NCBI RefSeq assembly: GCF_002305895.1
Contig: NZ_CP022203.1
Coordinates: 2,148,501 to 2,212,500 of the forward strand
Length of the DNA: 64,000 nucleotides
Direction of reading: 5' to 3'
Origin: Corallococcus macrosporus DSM 14697
GTDB taxonomy: Bacteria; Myxococcota; Myxococcia; Myxococcales; Myxococcaceae
Shown here: piece after piece, positions 55,541 through 62,922 of the stretch
Layout of the letters: the number at the start of each line of letters is the position of its first letter
How positions within the stretch are numbered: position 1 is the stretch's first letter
The notes under the pieces: model-generated
Databases searched by the model: none
Seen by the model: only the letters and a program-made list of their open reading frames with translations
Told to the model about the DNA's origin: nothing
Position numbers and translations under genes: made by a program

Positions 55541-55607
55541 TGACGCGCGTTTTGACGCAGCCTTGACGCACGCATGACGCAGCAACCGAATATTGGGTAG
55601 GCACAGG
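55541..55607 (+). promoter_or_regulatory. TGACGC iterons and promoter-like element upstream of RhuM
   Basis: TGACGC starts at 55541, 55553, 55564 and 55575 (spacing 12, 11, 11 bp). TTGGGTAGGCACAGG follows at 55593-55607, 18 bp after the last repeat start. The 33 bp from 55575 match 44858-44890 at 29 positions. It ends 76 bp before the GTG start of the RhuM-family gene. Confidence 0.62.
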
Positions 55608-55682
55608 GCTTCTGGCTGCGCGATTTGTTAGAGAACTTCTGGCGACCTACTTAGGGACGCAGCACGACGCTAGGAGCCGACA

Positions 55683-56738
55683 GTGACGAAGTCGACCGAG
55701 GGCACGCCGAAGGGCGAGCTGATCCTCTACCAAACTGAGGACGGGCGCGCGCGCATCGAGTGCCGCTTCGAAGACGAGTCGGTCTGGCTCACGCAGGCGC
55801 TCATGGCTCAGCTCTTCGACATCGGCGTCGGGACGGTGAACCACCACCTGAAGGGGATTTTCGCCGAGGGGGAACTGGCGCCGGAGGCAACTATTCGACG
55901 CCATCGAATAGTTCGAACCGAGGGGCAGCGCACCGTCGCGCGCGAACTCGAGCACTACAACCTCGAGGCGATCCTCGCCGTCGGCTTCCGCGTCCGCAGT
56001 CATCGCGGCACTCAGTTCCGCAAGTGGGCGAACGCTCGTCTGTCGGAGTACCTGGTCAAGGGCTTCACGATGGACGACGAGCGACTGAAGAACCCGCCCG
56101 GTCCAGGCCACACGGACTACTTCGACGAGCTGCTTGAGCGGATTCGCGACATCCGCGCGTCCGAGCGGCGCTTCTACCAGAAGGTCCTCGACATCTACGC
56201 GACGAGCGTCGACTACCAGCCCGACATCGACCTCTCGCAGCAGTTCTTTGCGATGGTGCAGAACAAGATGCACTGGGCCGCGCACGGGCACACGGCCGCC
56301 GAGATCGTCCACGAGCGCGCCGACGGCGAGAAGCCCTTCATGGGGCTGCAAACGACGCGGCCGGGAGGCGTGGTCCGCAAGGCCGACGCCGCGATCGCGA
56401 AGGACTACCTGACCGAGCCCGAGCTGCAGGTCCTCCATCGCATCGTGAACCTCTACATCGAGTTCGCTGAGCTGCAGGCGCTCGAGCGGAAGCCGATGAC
56501 GATGCGCGACTGGGTCGAAAAGCTCGACGAGTTCCTCAAGGCGTCCGGCCGCAAGCTGCTCAATCACGCGGGGACAATCTCGGCAGAAGTGGCGAAGGCG
56601 AAGGCCGAGCGCGAGTATGAGCGCTACCAGGCGCTCCAGGACGCGAAACCGCGCATGATCGACGCCGCCTTCGAGGCGACAGCGAATCAGCTCAAGAAGT
56701 CTGCCCAGACGCGCGGGAAGAAGGGGCGCGGCAATTGA
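55683..56738 (+). CDS. RhuM-family protein
   Basis: A 351-residue protein from GTG 55683 with AGGAG upstream. It matches the RhuM family: GELILYQTEDGRARIECRF, ESVWLTQALMAQLFDIG, a NHHLKGIFAEGEL helix-turn-helix-like segment, GFRVRSHRGTQFRKWANARL, and MLxNKMH-like MVQNKMHWAAHGHTAAEI. The C-terminus is Lys-rich. RhuM genes lie in pathogenicity and mobile islands and are linked by some to defence or toxin functions; none is proven. It stands alone with its own regulatory element. Confidence 0.85.
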   Translation: MTKSTEGTPKGELILYQTEDGRARIECRFEDESVWLTQALMAQLFDIGVGTVNHHLKGIFAEGELAPEATIRRHRIVRTEGQRTVARELEHYNLEAILAVGFRVRSHRGTQFRKWANARLSEYLVKGFTMDDERLKNPPGPGHTDYFDELLERIRDIRASERRFYQKVLDIYATSVDYQPDIDLSQQFFAMVQNKMHWAAHGHTAAEIVHERADGEKPFMGLQTTRPGGVVRKADAAIAKDYLTEPELQVLHRIVNLYIEFAELQALERKPMTMRDWVEKLDEFLKASGRKLLNHAGTISAEVAKAKAEREYERYQALQDAKPRMIDAAFEATANQLKKSAQTRGKKGRGN

Positions 56739-57103
56739 TGTGCTGCACCCTCGCGCCCCTGCTTCGCGGACGGTTCGCCCGGGCGCTCTTTGTCCGCGGG
56801 CCGCGCCAAGCGTCCCAGCCCGCGCTTCGGGCGCACCACGAGCCAATGTGGGCGCACTGGTGGCGGCCGGCGGCGGGCTCGGTAGACCGCCTTAGGGGGA
56901 CTCGGGGAGGTTCATGGGCTCTGGCTGAAGGGCTCCCTGCCTGCTCTTGCCCCGTTCACCTGCCCACTCACGCCCCCGATGCCCGCGAGTCGCGCCGAGC
57001 GCTCCTCGGCAACCACTCGATTTCCCAAGCGCAAATCCCTTGTGATTCAGGGGCTTAAGCACGAAGGCCCCGCGATATTCATCGCGAGGCCCGTGTAAAA
57101 CAA

Positions 57104-57131
57104 AAGGGCCCTACCGGTTGGTAGGGCCCTT
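57104..57131 (-). terminator. Rho-independent terminator for minus-strand transcription
   Basis: AAGGGCCCTACC and GGTAGGGCCCTT form perfect 12-bp arms with a GGTT loop. On the minus strand the stem is followed by TTGTTTTAC, a usable U-tract. This implies a minus-strand transcript from the 57.2-57.7 kb side, where no gene is recognised. Confidence 0.7.
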
Positions 57132-57762
57132 CGTTCAGCTCCCCGAACGAAGCCCTGCGCGAACTCGTTCTCGGCTTTTCTCTCAGAGGACTCAAACTCT
57201 CTGAGGGCCATAAACCGAGTAATATCCAGCGGTTTCAAAGAGGGGGCTGGGCGAGCCCTTCAATCGGGGGCCGATTGAATGTCCGCAAACTACACTGTGG
57301 GTGGCCTCTCGTCCATGGTTCAGATCCTCCGGCGCCCGCTTCACAGCGAGTGCGTGGCGATGCGGTGCGCATGGGCTTGAGGGGGACTCGACGAGGTGGG
57401 TGAAAGTCGCATGCCTTCGAGGTACGCGCAGGCTTAGGGACGGAGCCCTGCCCAGGTGGCCCATCCCGGCCACAGCCTCCACGGGGGCGAGCCTGACGCG
57501 CCTAGGTGCCGCTGCCGCAAGCGCGAGGCCATGGGCCGCTCAAGATACTTCTAGGCCAGGTTGGGCGTCGGCGGTGTTCCTCGCCGTCCAGCGTAAACGC
57601 GGGACGGCGTCCTGCTCGTCATCCCCAAGAGGTGGCTAGGGCCGCTGGGCTGTCGGTGCAGGGGTAGGGGCGTGAGCCTTCGGTTGGTGGGTAGTCCCCT
57701 CTTGGCCCGCTGCTGCCGGGCATCACCGTAAGGGTGCAGAGACCAAAGAGGTAGCGCGCAAC

Positions 57763-57788
57763 ACGACATTTGAATATTGTGATGTCGT
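57763..57788. promoter_or_regulatory. ArsR operator at the ars promoter
   Basis: ACGACAT and ATGTCGT form perfect 7-bp arms around a 12-bp AT-rich centre (TTGAATATTGTG). The site touches the arsR start codon at 57790. This is the expected place for autorepression by the encoded ArsR. Confidence 0.7.
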
Positions 57789-57789
57789 C

Positions 57790-58155
57790 ATGCCGGTCGC
57801 TGCTACTTCTCTAGATGTTCGCTCCGCCTCCCGCCTCTTCAAGGCGCTGGGGGACGAGACCCGTCTACGCATCGTCGCGCTCCTCAGCCATGGCGAGCTG
57901 TGCGTTTGCCACTTTGAATCCGCCCTCGGGCTGACCCAGTCCAACACTTCCCGCCAACTCGGAGTGCTGAAGAACGCAGGCGTCGTCGAGGCTCGCCGGG
58001 ACGGAAGCTGGGTGTACTACCGCCTTGCCCCGCAGATGGAAGAGGTGTGCAAGGCCCAACTCGAGGCGCTCGTGGCGGCCTTCGCGAAACGGGACGCCCT
58101 CGGCGAAGACGTCGAGCGCCTCCTCAAATCCCTCGGTCCCAACGCCTGCAAGTAA
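57790..58155 (+). CDS. arsR: ArsR-family arsenite-responsive repressor
   Basis: A 121-residue winged-helix repressor. LFKALGDETRLRIVALLSHG is the N-terminal helix pair; ELCVCHFE holds the As(III)-binding Cys pair; TQSNTSRQLGVLKNAGVVEA is the recognition region, and DGSWVYYRL the wing. There is no good Shine-Dalgarno upstream because the palindrome runs to the start, so leaderless translation is possible. It leads an arsR-acr3-arsC-arsN operon. Confidence 0.93.
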   Translation: MPVAATSLDVRSASRLFKALGDETRLRIVALLSHGELCVCHFESALGLTQSNTSRQLGVLKNAGVVEARRDGSWVYYRLAPQMEEVCKAQLEALVAAFAKRDALGEDVERLLKSLGPNACK

Positions 58156-58171
58156 CCCCGAGAGCTTTCTC

Positions 58172-59290
58172 ATGCCCGCTACTTCTGCTCCGGACAGCAT
58201 CGTCAAGAAGCTCTCCGTCATTGACCGGTTTCTGCCGGTGTGGATCTTCGCCGCCATGGGCCTGGGCATCGGCCTGGGCAGGGCTTTCCCGGACCTGGGC
58301 GCGCGCCTGGACACGGTGAAGTTGGACACCGTGTCCCTGCCCATTGCCATCGGCCTCTTGTGGATGATGTACCCGGTGCTCGCGAAGGTTCGCTACGGCG
58401 AGTTGGGCCGGTTGCGCGCGCGGGGCAAGCTCTTCACCACGTCCCTCGTGCTCAACTGGGTTGTGGGACCAGTCTTGATGTTTGCCCTGGCCTGGCTCTT
58501 CCTTCCAGACCTTCCGCACTACCGCAATGGCCTCGTGCTCATCGGCCTCGCCCGGTGCATCGCCATGGTCCTCATCTGGAACATGCTCGCGTGCGGGAGC
58601 AATGAGGTGGCTGCCGTGCTGGTGGCGCTCAACTCCGTCTTCCAGATTCTCTTCTACTCGGTACTCGGTTGGCTCTTCCTCACCGTCATCCCGGGCTGGC
58701 TTGGCGCGGATGTGGCGGCGTTCGACGTGTCCATGTGGAGCATCGCCAAGAGCGTTCTCATCTTCTTGGGCGTGCCCCTCTTGGCTGGCGCGCTGACGCG
58801 CATCGGACTCACTCGACTCAAGGGGGAGGCCTGGTACGAGCAGCGCTTCCTGCCTCGCTTGGGGCCGACGGCGCTCATTGGTCTGCTCTACACCATCGTC
58901 CTCATGTTCGCGATGCAGGGAGAGAAGATTACCCGCCTGCCGCTGGACGTGGTGCGCATCTCCCTCCCGTTGGTCGTCTACTTCGGCATCATGTTCACCA
59001 GCGCCTTCTTCCTCTCTCGGAAGCTGGGCTTCTCCTACGAGGAGACGGCGTCACTGTCCTTCACGGCGGCGGGCAACAACTTCGAGCTGGCCATCGCCGT
59101 AGCAGTGGGCGTGTTCGGCATGGCCTCGGGCGAAGCTCTTGCCGGCGTGGTCGGGCCGCTCATTGAGGTGCCCGCACTCATTGCTCTCGTCTACCTGTCT
59201 CTCTGGCTTAAGCGCCGTCTCTTTCCAACTGCGGCAGGCGCCGTCATGCCGAGGCGGTTCGATGCGTCCTCGCAGGAGTCGACACGATGA
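58172..59290 (+). CDS. acr3: Arsenite efflux transporter ACR3
   Basis: A 372-residue protein with ten hydrophobic helices. Family signatures are LPIAIGLLWMMYPVLAKVRY, ARCIAMVLIWNMLACGSNE with the conserved Cys, and FTAAGNNFELAIAVAVG. ACR3 exports As(III) across the inner membrane using the proton gradient. It begins 16 bp after arsR and overlaps arsC by ATGA, so it is part of one operon. Confidence 0.95.
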   Translation: MPATSAPDSIVKKLSVIDRFLPVWIFAAMGLGIGLGRAFPDLGARLDTVKLDTVSLPIAIGLLWMMYPVLAKVRYGELGRLRARGKLFTTSLVLNWVVGPVLMFALAWLFLPDLPHYRNGLVLIGLARCIAMVLIWNMLACGSNEVAAVLVALNSVFQILFYSVLGWLFLTVIPGWLGADVAAFDVSMWSIAKSVLIFLGVPLLAGALTRIGLTRLKGEAWYEQRFLPRLGPTALIGLLYTIVLMFAMQGEKITRLPLDVVRISLPLVVYFGIMFTSAFFLSRKLGFSYEETASLSFTAAGNNFELAIAVAVGVFGMASGEALAGVVGPLIEVPALIALVYLSLWLKRRLFPTAAGAVMPRRFDASSQESTR

Positions 59291-59688
59291 ACACCGTCAT
59301 CTTCGCGTGTGTCCACAACGCTGGTCGCTCGCAGATGGCGGCGGCCTTCTTCAACGCCCTGTCGGACCCAACAAAGGCGCGTGCCGTGTCTGCTGGCACC
59401 CAGCCGGGAGCACGTGTTCACCCTGAAGTGCAGGCCGCAATGGCGGAGGTCGGCATCGACCTATCGGGCGCCAAGCCTCAGCGCCTCACGGATGAACTGG
59501 CCCAGGGCGCTCAGTGGCTCATCACCATGGGCTGTGGCGATGCCTGCCCGTACGTGCCTGGGCTGAAGCGCGGTGACTGGCCTCTGGAGGACCCGAAGGG
59601 CAAGTCGGTGGAGCGCGTGCGCGAGATTCGCGACGACGTGCGTGCCCGGGTTGTCGAGCTCCTGGCCACCGAGCAGTGGGGGCGATGA
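59287..59688 (+). CDS. arsC: Arsenate reductase, LMW-phosphatase type (thioredoxin-coupled)
   Basis: A 133-residue protein with the P-loop ACVHNAGRSQMAAAF and later Cys residues in TMGCGDACPYVPG, the thiol relay used by thioredoxin-linked ArsC. It reduces As(V) to As(III) for ACR3 export. It overlaps acr3 by 4 bp and arsN by 4 bp. Confidence 0.93.
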   Translation: MNTVIFACVHNAGRSQMAAAFFNALSDPTKARAVSAGTQPGARVHPEVQAAMAEVGIDLSGAKPQRLTDELAQGAQWLITMGCGDACPYVPGLKRGDWPLEDPKGKSVERVREIRDDVRARVVELLATEQWGR

Positions 59689-60131
59689 TGCTCACCCTTC
59701 GGACCGCCCGTCCCGCCGACCTCGGCGCAGTTGAAGCACTCCTCTCTGCCGCAGGCCTGCCCCTACAAGGAGTGGCTGACCACCTGCCTCAGTTCGTAGT
59801 CGCAGAGCGCGAAGGCGCGCTCGTGGCTGCAGCAGGGTTGGAGCTGTACGGGACGAGCGCCCTTCTGCGCTCCGTTGTCGTGAGCGAGGGCCAGAAGGGG
59901 AAAGGCGTGGGGGCAGAGTTGGTCCAGCGGCTCGTGGAGCGAGCCCGCGCGGATGGACTGGAAGCGCTGTTTCTACTCACCACGACTGCAGCGGACTACT
60001 TCCCGCGCTTCGGTTTTGTTCGCATCGACCGCGCCATCTTGCCCCCAGAGCTCCATGAATCCGAGGAACTTCGTGGAGCGTGCCCCGCGAGCGCGGTCGT
60101 GATGCGCCGCCTTCTGGCGCATCGGCATTAG
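59685..60131 (+). CDS. arsN2: GNAT acetyltransferase, ArsN2-like
   Basis: A 148-residue GNAT protein. The acetyl-CoA loop is VVSEGQKGKGVGAELVQRLV, and the C-terminal strand reads LFLLTTTAADYFPRFGFVRI. It is the ArsN2 type usually encoded in ars operons. It overlaps arsC as ATGA; the second ATG at 59688 is an alternative start. Its substrate is not certain; an arsenic-related compound is expected from its context. Confidence 0.85.
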   Translation: MMLTLRTARPADLGAVEALLSAAGLPLQGVADHLPQFVVAEREGALVAAAGLELYGTSALLRSVVVSEGQKGKGVGAELVQRLVERARADGLEALFLLTTTAADYFPRFGFVRIDRAILPPELHESEELRGACPASAVVMRRLLAHRH

Positions 60132-60157
60132 GCACCGAGCGCATTCCGCGAGCTGCT

Positions 60158-60517
60158 CTACTTGCCACCGGAGGGCGGGCAGCAGATGGGGGCAAGTTCC
60201 CGCGCGCGGGAGAGGAGACCCTCGAACGCCGCGAGGAAGGACTGGCCGTCCACCTCGTAGATGCGATGCTTCCCTTCGCTGCGTGCGCGGACCACCCCGA
60301 CGTCGTTCAGCACCTTGAGGTGGCGTGAGATGACGGAGCGGTCCTGGGGAAGGTGCGCTGCAATGGCGCCAACGTCGGCGGGGCCGTAGCGCAGGAGCAC
60401 CTTCAGCAGCTCCAGTCGCGCAGGCTCCGTGAGCGCACGCAAGAAGGCCGAGTCCAGGAGGCAGATCAGTTCGTCAACGCTCCGGGACCAAGCCTCCGTT
60501 GGACGTTTCGCTGCCAT
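60158..60517 (-). CDS. ArsR-family metalloregulator
   Basis: A 119-residue winged-helix protein: LLDSAFLRALTEPARLELLK, HLPQDRSVISRHLKVLNDVG as recognition helix, and a C-terminal CC pair in APICCPPSGGK. The usual ELCVC motif is absent, so its metal site would be the C-terminal Cys pair, as seen in some As(III) sensors with differently placed Cys. It converges with arsN2 and starts inside the stop codon of the membrane-protein gene (TGATG), so the two are coupled. Confidence 0.88.
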   Translation of the reverse strand: MAAKRPTEAWSRSVDELICLLDSAFLRALTEPARLELLKVLLRYGPADVGAIAAHLPQDRSVISRHLKVLNDVGVVRARSEGKHRIYEVDGQSFLAAFEGLLSRARELAPICCPPSGGK

Positions 60518-61089
60518 CAGCTCGTTCTACCCCATGCCCGGGCCCAGCGGCACGCCGGTGTCACCGCCCACCGGCACCCCAGCCAGACGTGGATGACTGC
60601 GGCCAGGATGGCGCCAGGCAGGAGGAACTCCACCGCCGAGCGCACGAACTCTGGATGGTTGGGCGCCGGGCTGCTTGCTGCCCTCAGGTTCCATGCCTCA
60701 GGCGGAACCGCAGCCAGCGCTAGTGCGAGGGCTCCCACGCGCAGCGTGGTGAGTACCACATGGAGCGAGTACTCGAAGGAGCTCAACCCACCGATGCCTG
60801 CCCTGCTATCGCGCTCGGCGAAGGTGTCGAAGAGCTCGACGACCTGGTCAGTGGCCACCAGCGCCAGTCCCACCCACAACACTGCCCCCTGCGGCGGCGC
60901 GAGGAACAGCGTTGCGAGAGTTGGCGGGAAGAGAAGGGCGCGGGCTGTGTGCAGCCAGTGCTCCCGCTGAGACTCCGGTCGTGCGTAGAGACGATAGCGC
61001 CAGAGGTGCAGGTACACTCCATCCACCGCCGAGGCGAGGGCGAACAGAAGAAGCAGGATGGTCGAGGCGAGGACGAGATTGGTGCTCAT
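60517..61089 (-). CDS. Membrane protein coupled to an ArsR regulator
   Basis: A 190-residue protein with four or five hydrophobic helices (VLASTILLLLFALASAVDGV, LLFPPTLATLFLAPP, VLWVGLALVATDQVVELFDT, EFLLPGAILAAVIHVWLG). GGAGGA lies six bases before ATG 61089. Twin palindromes upstream suggest repression by the downstream ArsR protein. It may move or sense an arsenic compound; the family is not recognised. Confidence 0.72.
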   Translation of the reverse strand: MSTNLVLASTILLLLFALASAVDGVYLHLWRYRLYARPESQREHWLHTARALLFPPTLATLFLAPPQGAVLWVGLALVATDQVVELFDTFAERDSRAGIGGLSSFEYSLHVVLTTLRVGALALALAAVPPEAWNLRAASSPAPNHPEFVRSAVEFLLPGAILAAVIHVWLGCRWAVTPACRWARAWGRTS

Positions 61090-61106
61090 TGCTTCCTCCA
61101 GGACGC

Positions 61107-61140
61107 GTGCATTTAGATGCACGTGTGCATGTAGATGCAC
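61107..61140. promoter_or_regulatory. Twin palindromic ArsR operators
   Basis: GTGCATTTAGATGCAC (61107-61122) and GTGCATGTAGATGCAC (61125-61140) share 6-bp arms and start 18 bp apart. They lie just upstream of the membrane-protein/ArsR operon. Two adjacent dimer sites are likely. Confidence 0.8.
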
Positions 61141-61196
61141 GTGATGTCAAGGCGACTTCGTCCGTGCACGGGCGCCGAGTGCCGCAGATTCGCTGG

Positions 61197-61684
61197 CTAC
61201 CGCTGGGCCGCGTCCAAGCGCCGCTCGACGATGACCACGTCTTTCCACTCGCCCGCCAGCTTCGCGTGGCGCCGGTAGATGCCCGCTTCGCGGAAGCCCA
61301 CCGTATGCAGCAGTACCCGGCTGGCGCTGTTTTCGACGAGAACGTGCGAGACGAGCTTCCAGAAGCCCGCTGCTTCTGCGGCATCGATGAGCGCCGCCAT
61401 CGCAAGTCGCCCAGCGCCTCGCCCGCGGGCAGCCCGGTCGACGTAAACCGAAAACTCAGCGATGCCTGCGTAGCACTCGCGCGGTCGGTGCGTTGAGGTT
61501 GAAGCGAATGCCACCACGCAGCCCTCGGCCTCCACTGCGACAACAGGGTGGACGCCGTCGAACCAGCTGCGCACGTCGTCTGCGGTGCGCGGCTTCTTTT
61601 CGAAGACGCGGCGCGGTCTTCGAAGCCTTGGCTATAGATGCAGGCAACAGTTTCTGAATCCGAGAGGGATGCACCCTCTGTCAT
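61197..61684 (-). pseudogene. arsN1: ArsN1-like GNAT acetyltransferase, frameshifted near its start
   Basis: The main frame from about 61605 to 61197 reads VFEKKPRTADDVRSWFDGVH, then HRPRECYAGIAEFSVYVDRA, ARGRGAGRLAMAALIDAA and FWKLVSHVLVENSASRVLL, matching ArsN1 acetyltransferases. The expected N-terminus (DSETVACIYSQGFEDRAA) lies in another frame from ATG 61684. One missing base near 61608 explains it. ArsN1 confers arsinothricin or phosphinothricin resistance. A shorter start at 61574 would give a protein without its N-terminal strand. Confidence 0.7.
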
Positions 61685-61838
61685 ACGAACGAGGTGAGGT
61701 TGGGCACGGGGCCTACAAGCGTGGCGCTTCTCTTCACACTCGCCTTCCTGCGCGCAGGCTGTGGAGCCATGCGAGCAGGCGTCAGTAGCAATGTTCGGCT
61801 TCGCTCGCGAAGCTGCAGGAACCGACGACAGTTACGGC

Positions 61839-62255
61839 TCAGTGTCCCGAATGCTCGTGGGACTTCTCCTGCGCCGGCAGGCCAGCGGCACCCTCTGTGC
61901 CACCCTGCTGGCCCGCAGGGCCCTTGGCGGGCGGCTTGCCGAACTTCACCAACTGCGCATGCACCTGCCCGTTGTTCATCTTCATGCCGTGGACGACGAC
62001 GCGCTCGCCGGCCTTGAGGTCGGCTGCGGTGACTGCCACACCGCTCTTCTCGTAACGAGTGTTGGGGTCCGTCATCACGTCTTGCTGCTTCCCGTCGCTC
62101 GTTTCCACTACGAGAGTGTTCTGCTTCACCTCCTTCATCGTCCCCATGACGTGAACCCCATCCTTGCCGTGGGCGAGGGCTATGGCCGGGGTCAGCAGTG
62201 CGAGGGTTATCAGGACGATGCCGGTGAGGCGGGGACGGTGCATGTGGGGCTGCAT
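61839..62255 (-). CDS. DUF5666-type exported protein
   Basis: A 138-residue protein from ATG 62255 (AAGGAGAG upstream) with a signal peptide (LTGIVLITLALLTPAIALAH). The body is an OB-like beta domain (VHVMGTMKEVKQNTLVVETS, DLKAGERVVVHGMKMNNGQV) of the DUF5666 kind, and the tail is His/Glu-rich. It is the last gene of a minus-strand copper-related operon, 28 bp after the cytochrome. The C-terminal His could bind metal. Confidence 0.75.
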   Translation of the reverse strand: MQPHMHRPRLTGIVLITLALLTPAIALAHGKDGVHVMGTMKEVKQNTLVVETSDGKQQDVMTDPNTRYEKSGVAVTAADLKAGERVVVHGMKMNNGQVHAQLVKFGKPPAKGPAGQQGGTEGAAGLPAQEKSHEHSGH

Positions 62256-62283
62256 GGCGTTGCTCTCCTTGTGTGAGTGCGAG

Positions 62284-62913
62284 CTACTGTCCTTCGAGGA
62301 ACTCGTCCTCCATGCGCTTCTCGTTGAGCTCATGCTGGGACTGGGGCATGGCGGCCTTTATGTCGTCGAGTTCTTCCGGGCTGAGGCGCGGCAACGTGCG
62401 GATGAGCCCGACGAGGGCCCAGCTGTCGTTGTTGCCCGCGTCGTCGTGGGCTTGCCCCCAGGCGGGCATACCCGTCAGCCGGATGCCGTTCTGGATGATC
62501 CAGTACAGCTCGCCATCGCTCAGGTCTTGGGTCGGGGCCGCGCGCATGTCGGGGGGGCGTGGATAGAGCCCTTGCCCGATGGGTGTCTGTCCGCTGCCGT
62601 CCGCCGCGTGGCAGATGGCGCAGTGGTCACCCCAGTGCGCGCGCGCGTTGGCGAGCGCCTGCGACGGGAGGGGAATGAGCGGATTCTTCAGCTCCCGTGC
62701 ACCCGCCGGCATGCTGAAGCTCCGTGCCGCACGTGCCACCTTTGCTTCGAGTGCCGAGGGCTCCTCCCGGGCCGAGAAGCCGCGGCGCGCCACGGCCAGC
62801 CCATACACCCCGCCACCCACGCCCAGGACGAGCGCCAGGGCTCCTATCACGGCCAGCCCCCCCACTACGGTACGGCGCAAGGTCACTGCGTCTTCTCCTC
62901 GTGAAGCTGACAA
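62284..62913 (-). CDS. Membrane-anchored c-type cytochrome
   Basis: A 209-residue protein with an N-terminal anchor (VVGGLAVIGALALVLGVGGG) and one cytochrome c domain. The heme site is CAICHAADGSGQTPIG, and the axial Met is likely in GIRLTGMPAWGQ. It lies 9 bp after the copper ATPase gene and is probably co-transcribed. It would carry electrons at the periplasmic face of the inner membrane. Confidence 0.86.
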   Translation of the reverse strand: MSASRGEDAVTLRRTVVGGLAVIGALALVLGVGGGVYGLAVARRGFSAREEPSALEAKVARAARSFSMPAGARELKNPLIPLPSQALANARAHWGDHCAICHAADGSGQTPIGQGLYPRPPDMRAAPTQDLSDGELYWIIQNGIRLTGMPAWGQAHDDAGNNDSWALVGLIRTLPRLSPEELDDIKAAMPQSQHELNEKRMEDEFLEGQ

Positions 62914-62922
62914 GAACGGTGG

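Larger units (their letters stand above)
56739..57789. other. 1-kb region without a recognised gene, with a hairpin cluster
   Basis: Frames are short and lack start signals or domains. From 57066 to 57279 it holds several perfect hairpins. No tRNA fold (T-loop or acceptor) was found. It separates the RhuM gene from the ars operon and could hold an untranslated RNA or decayed genes. Confidence 0.45.

Noticed and set aside
57250-57360. GGTTCAGATCC-like sequence considered as a tRNA T-arm or tmRNA end
   Set aside because: The T-loop consensus is not met and no acceptor stem pairs with it.
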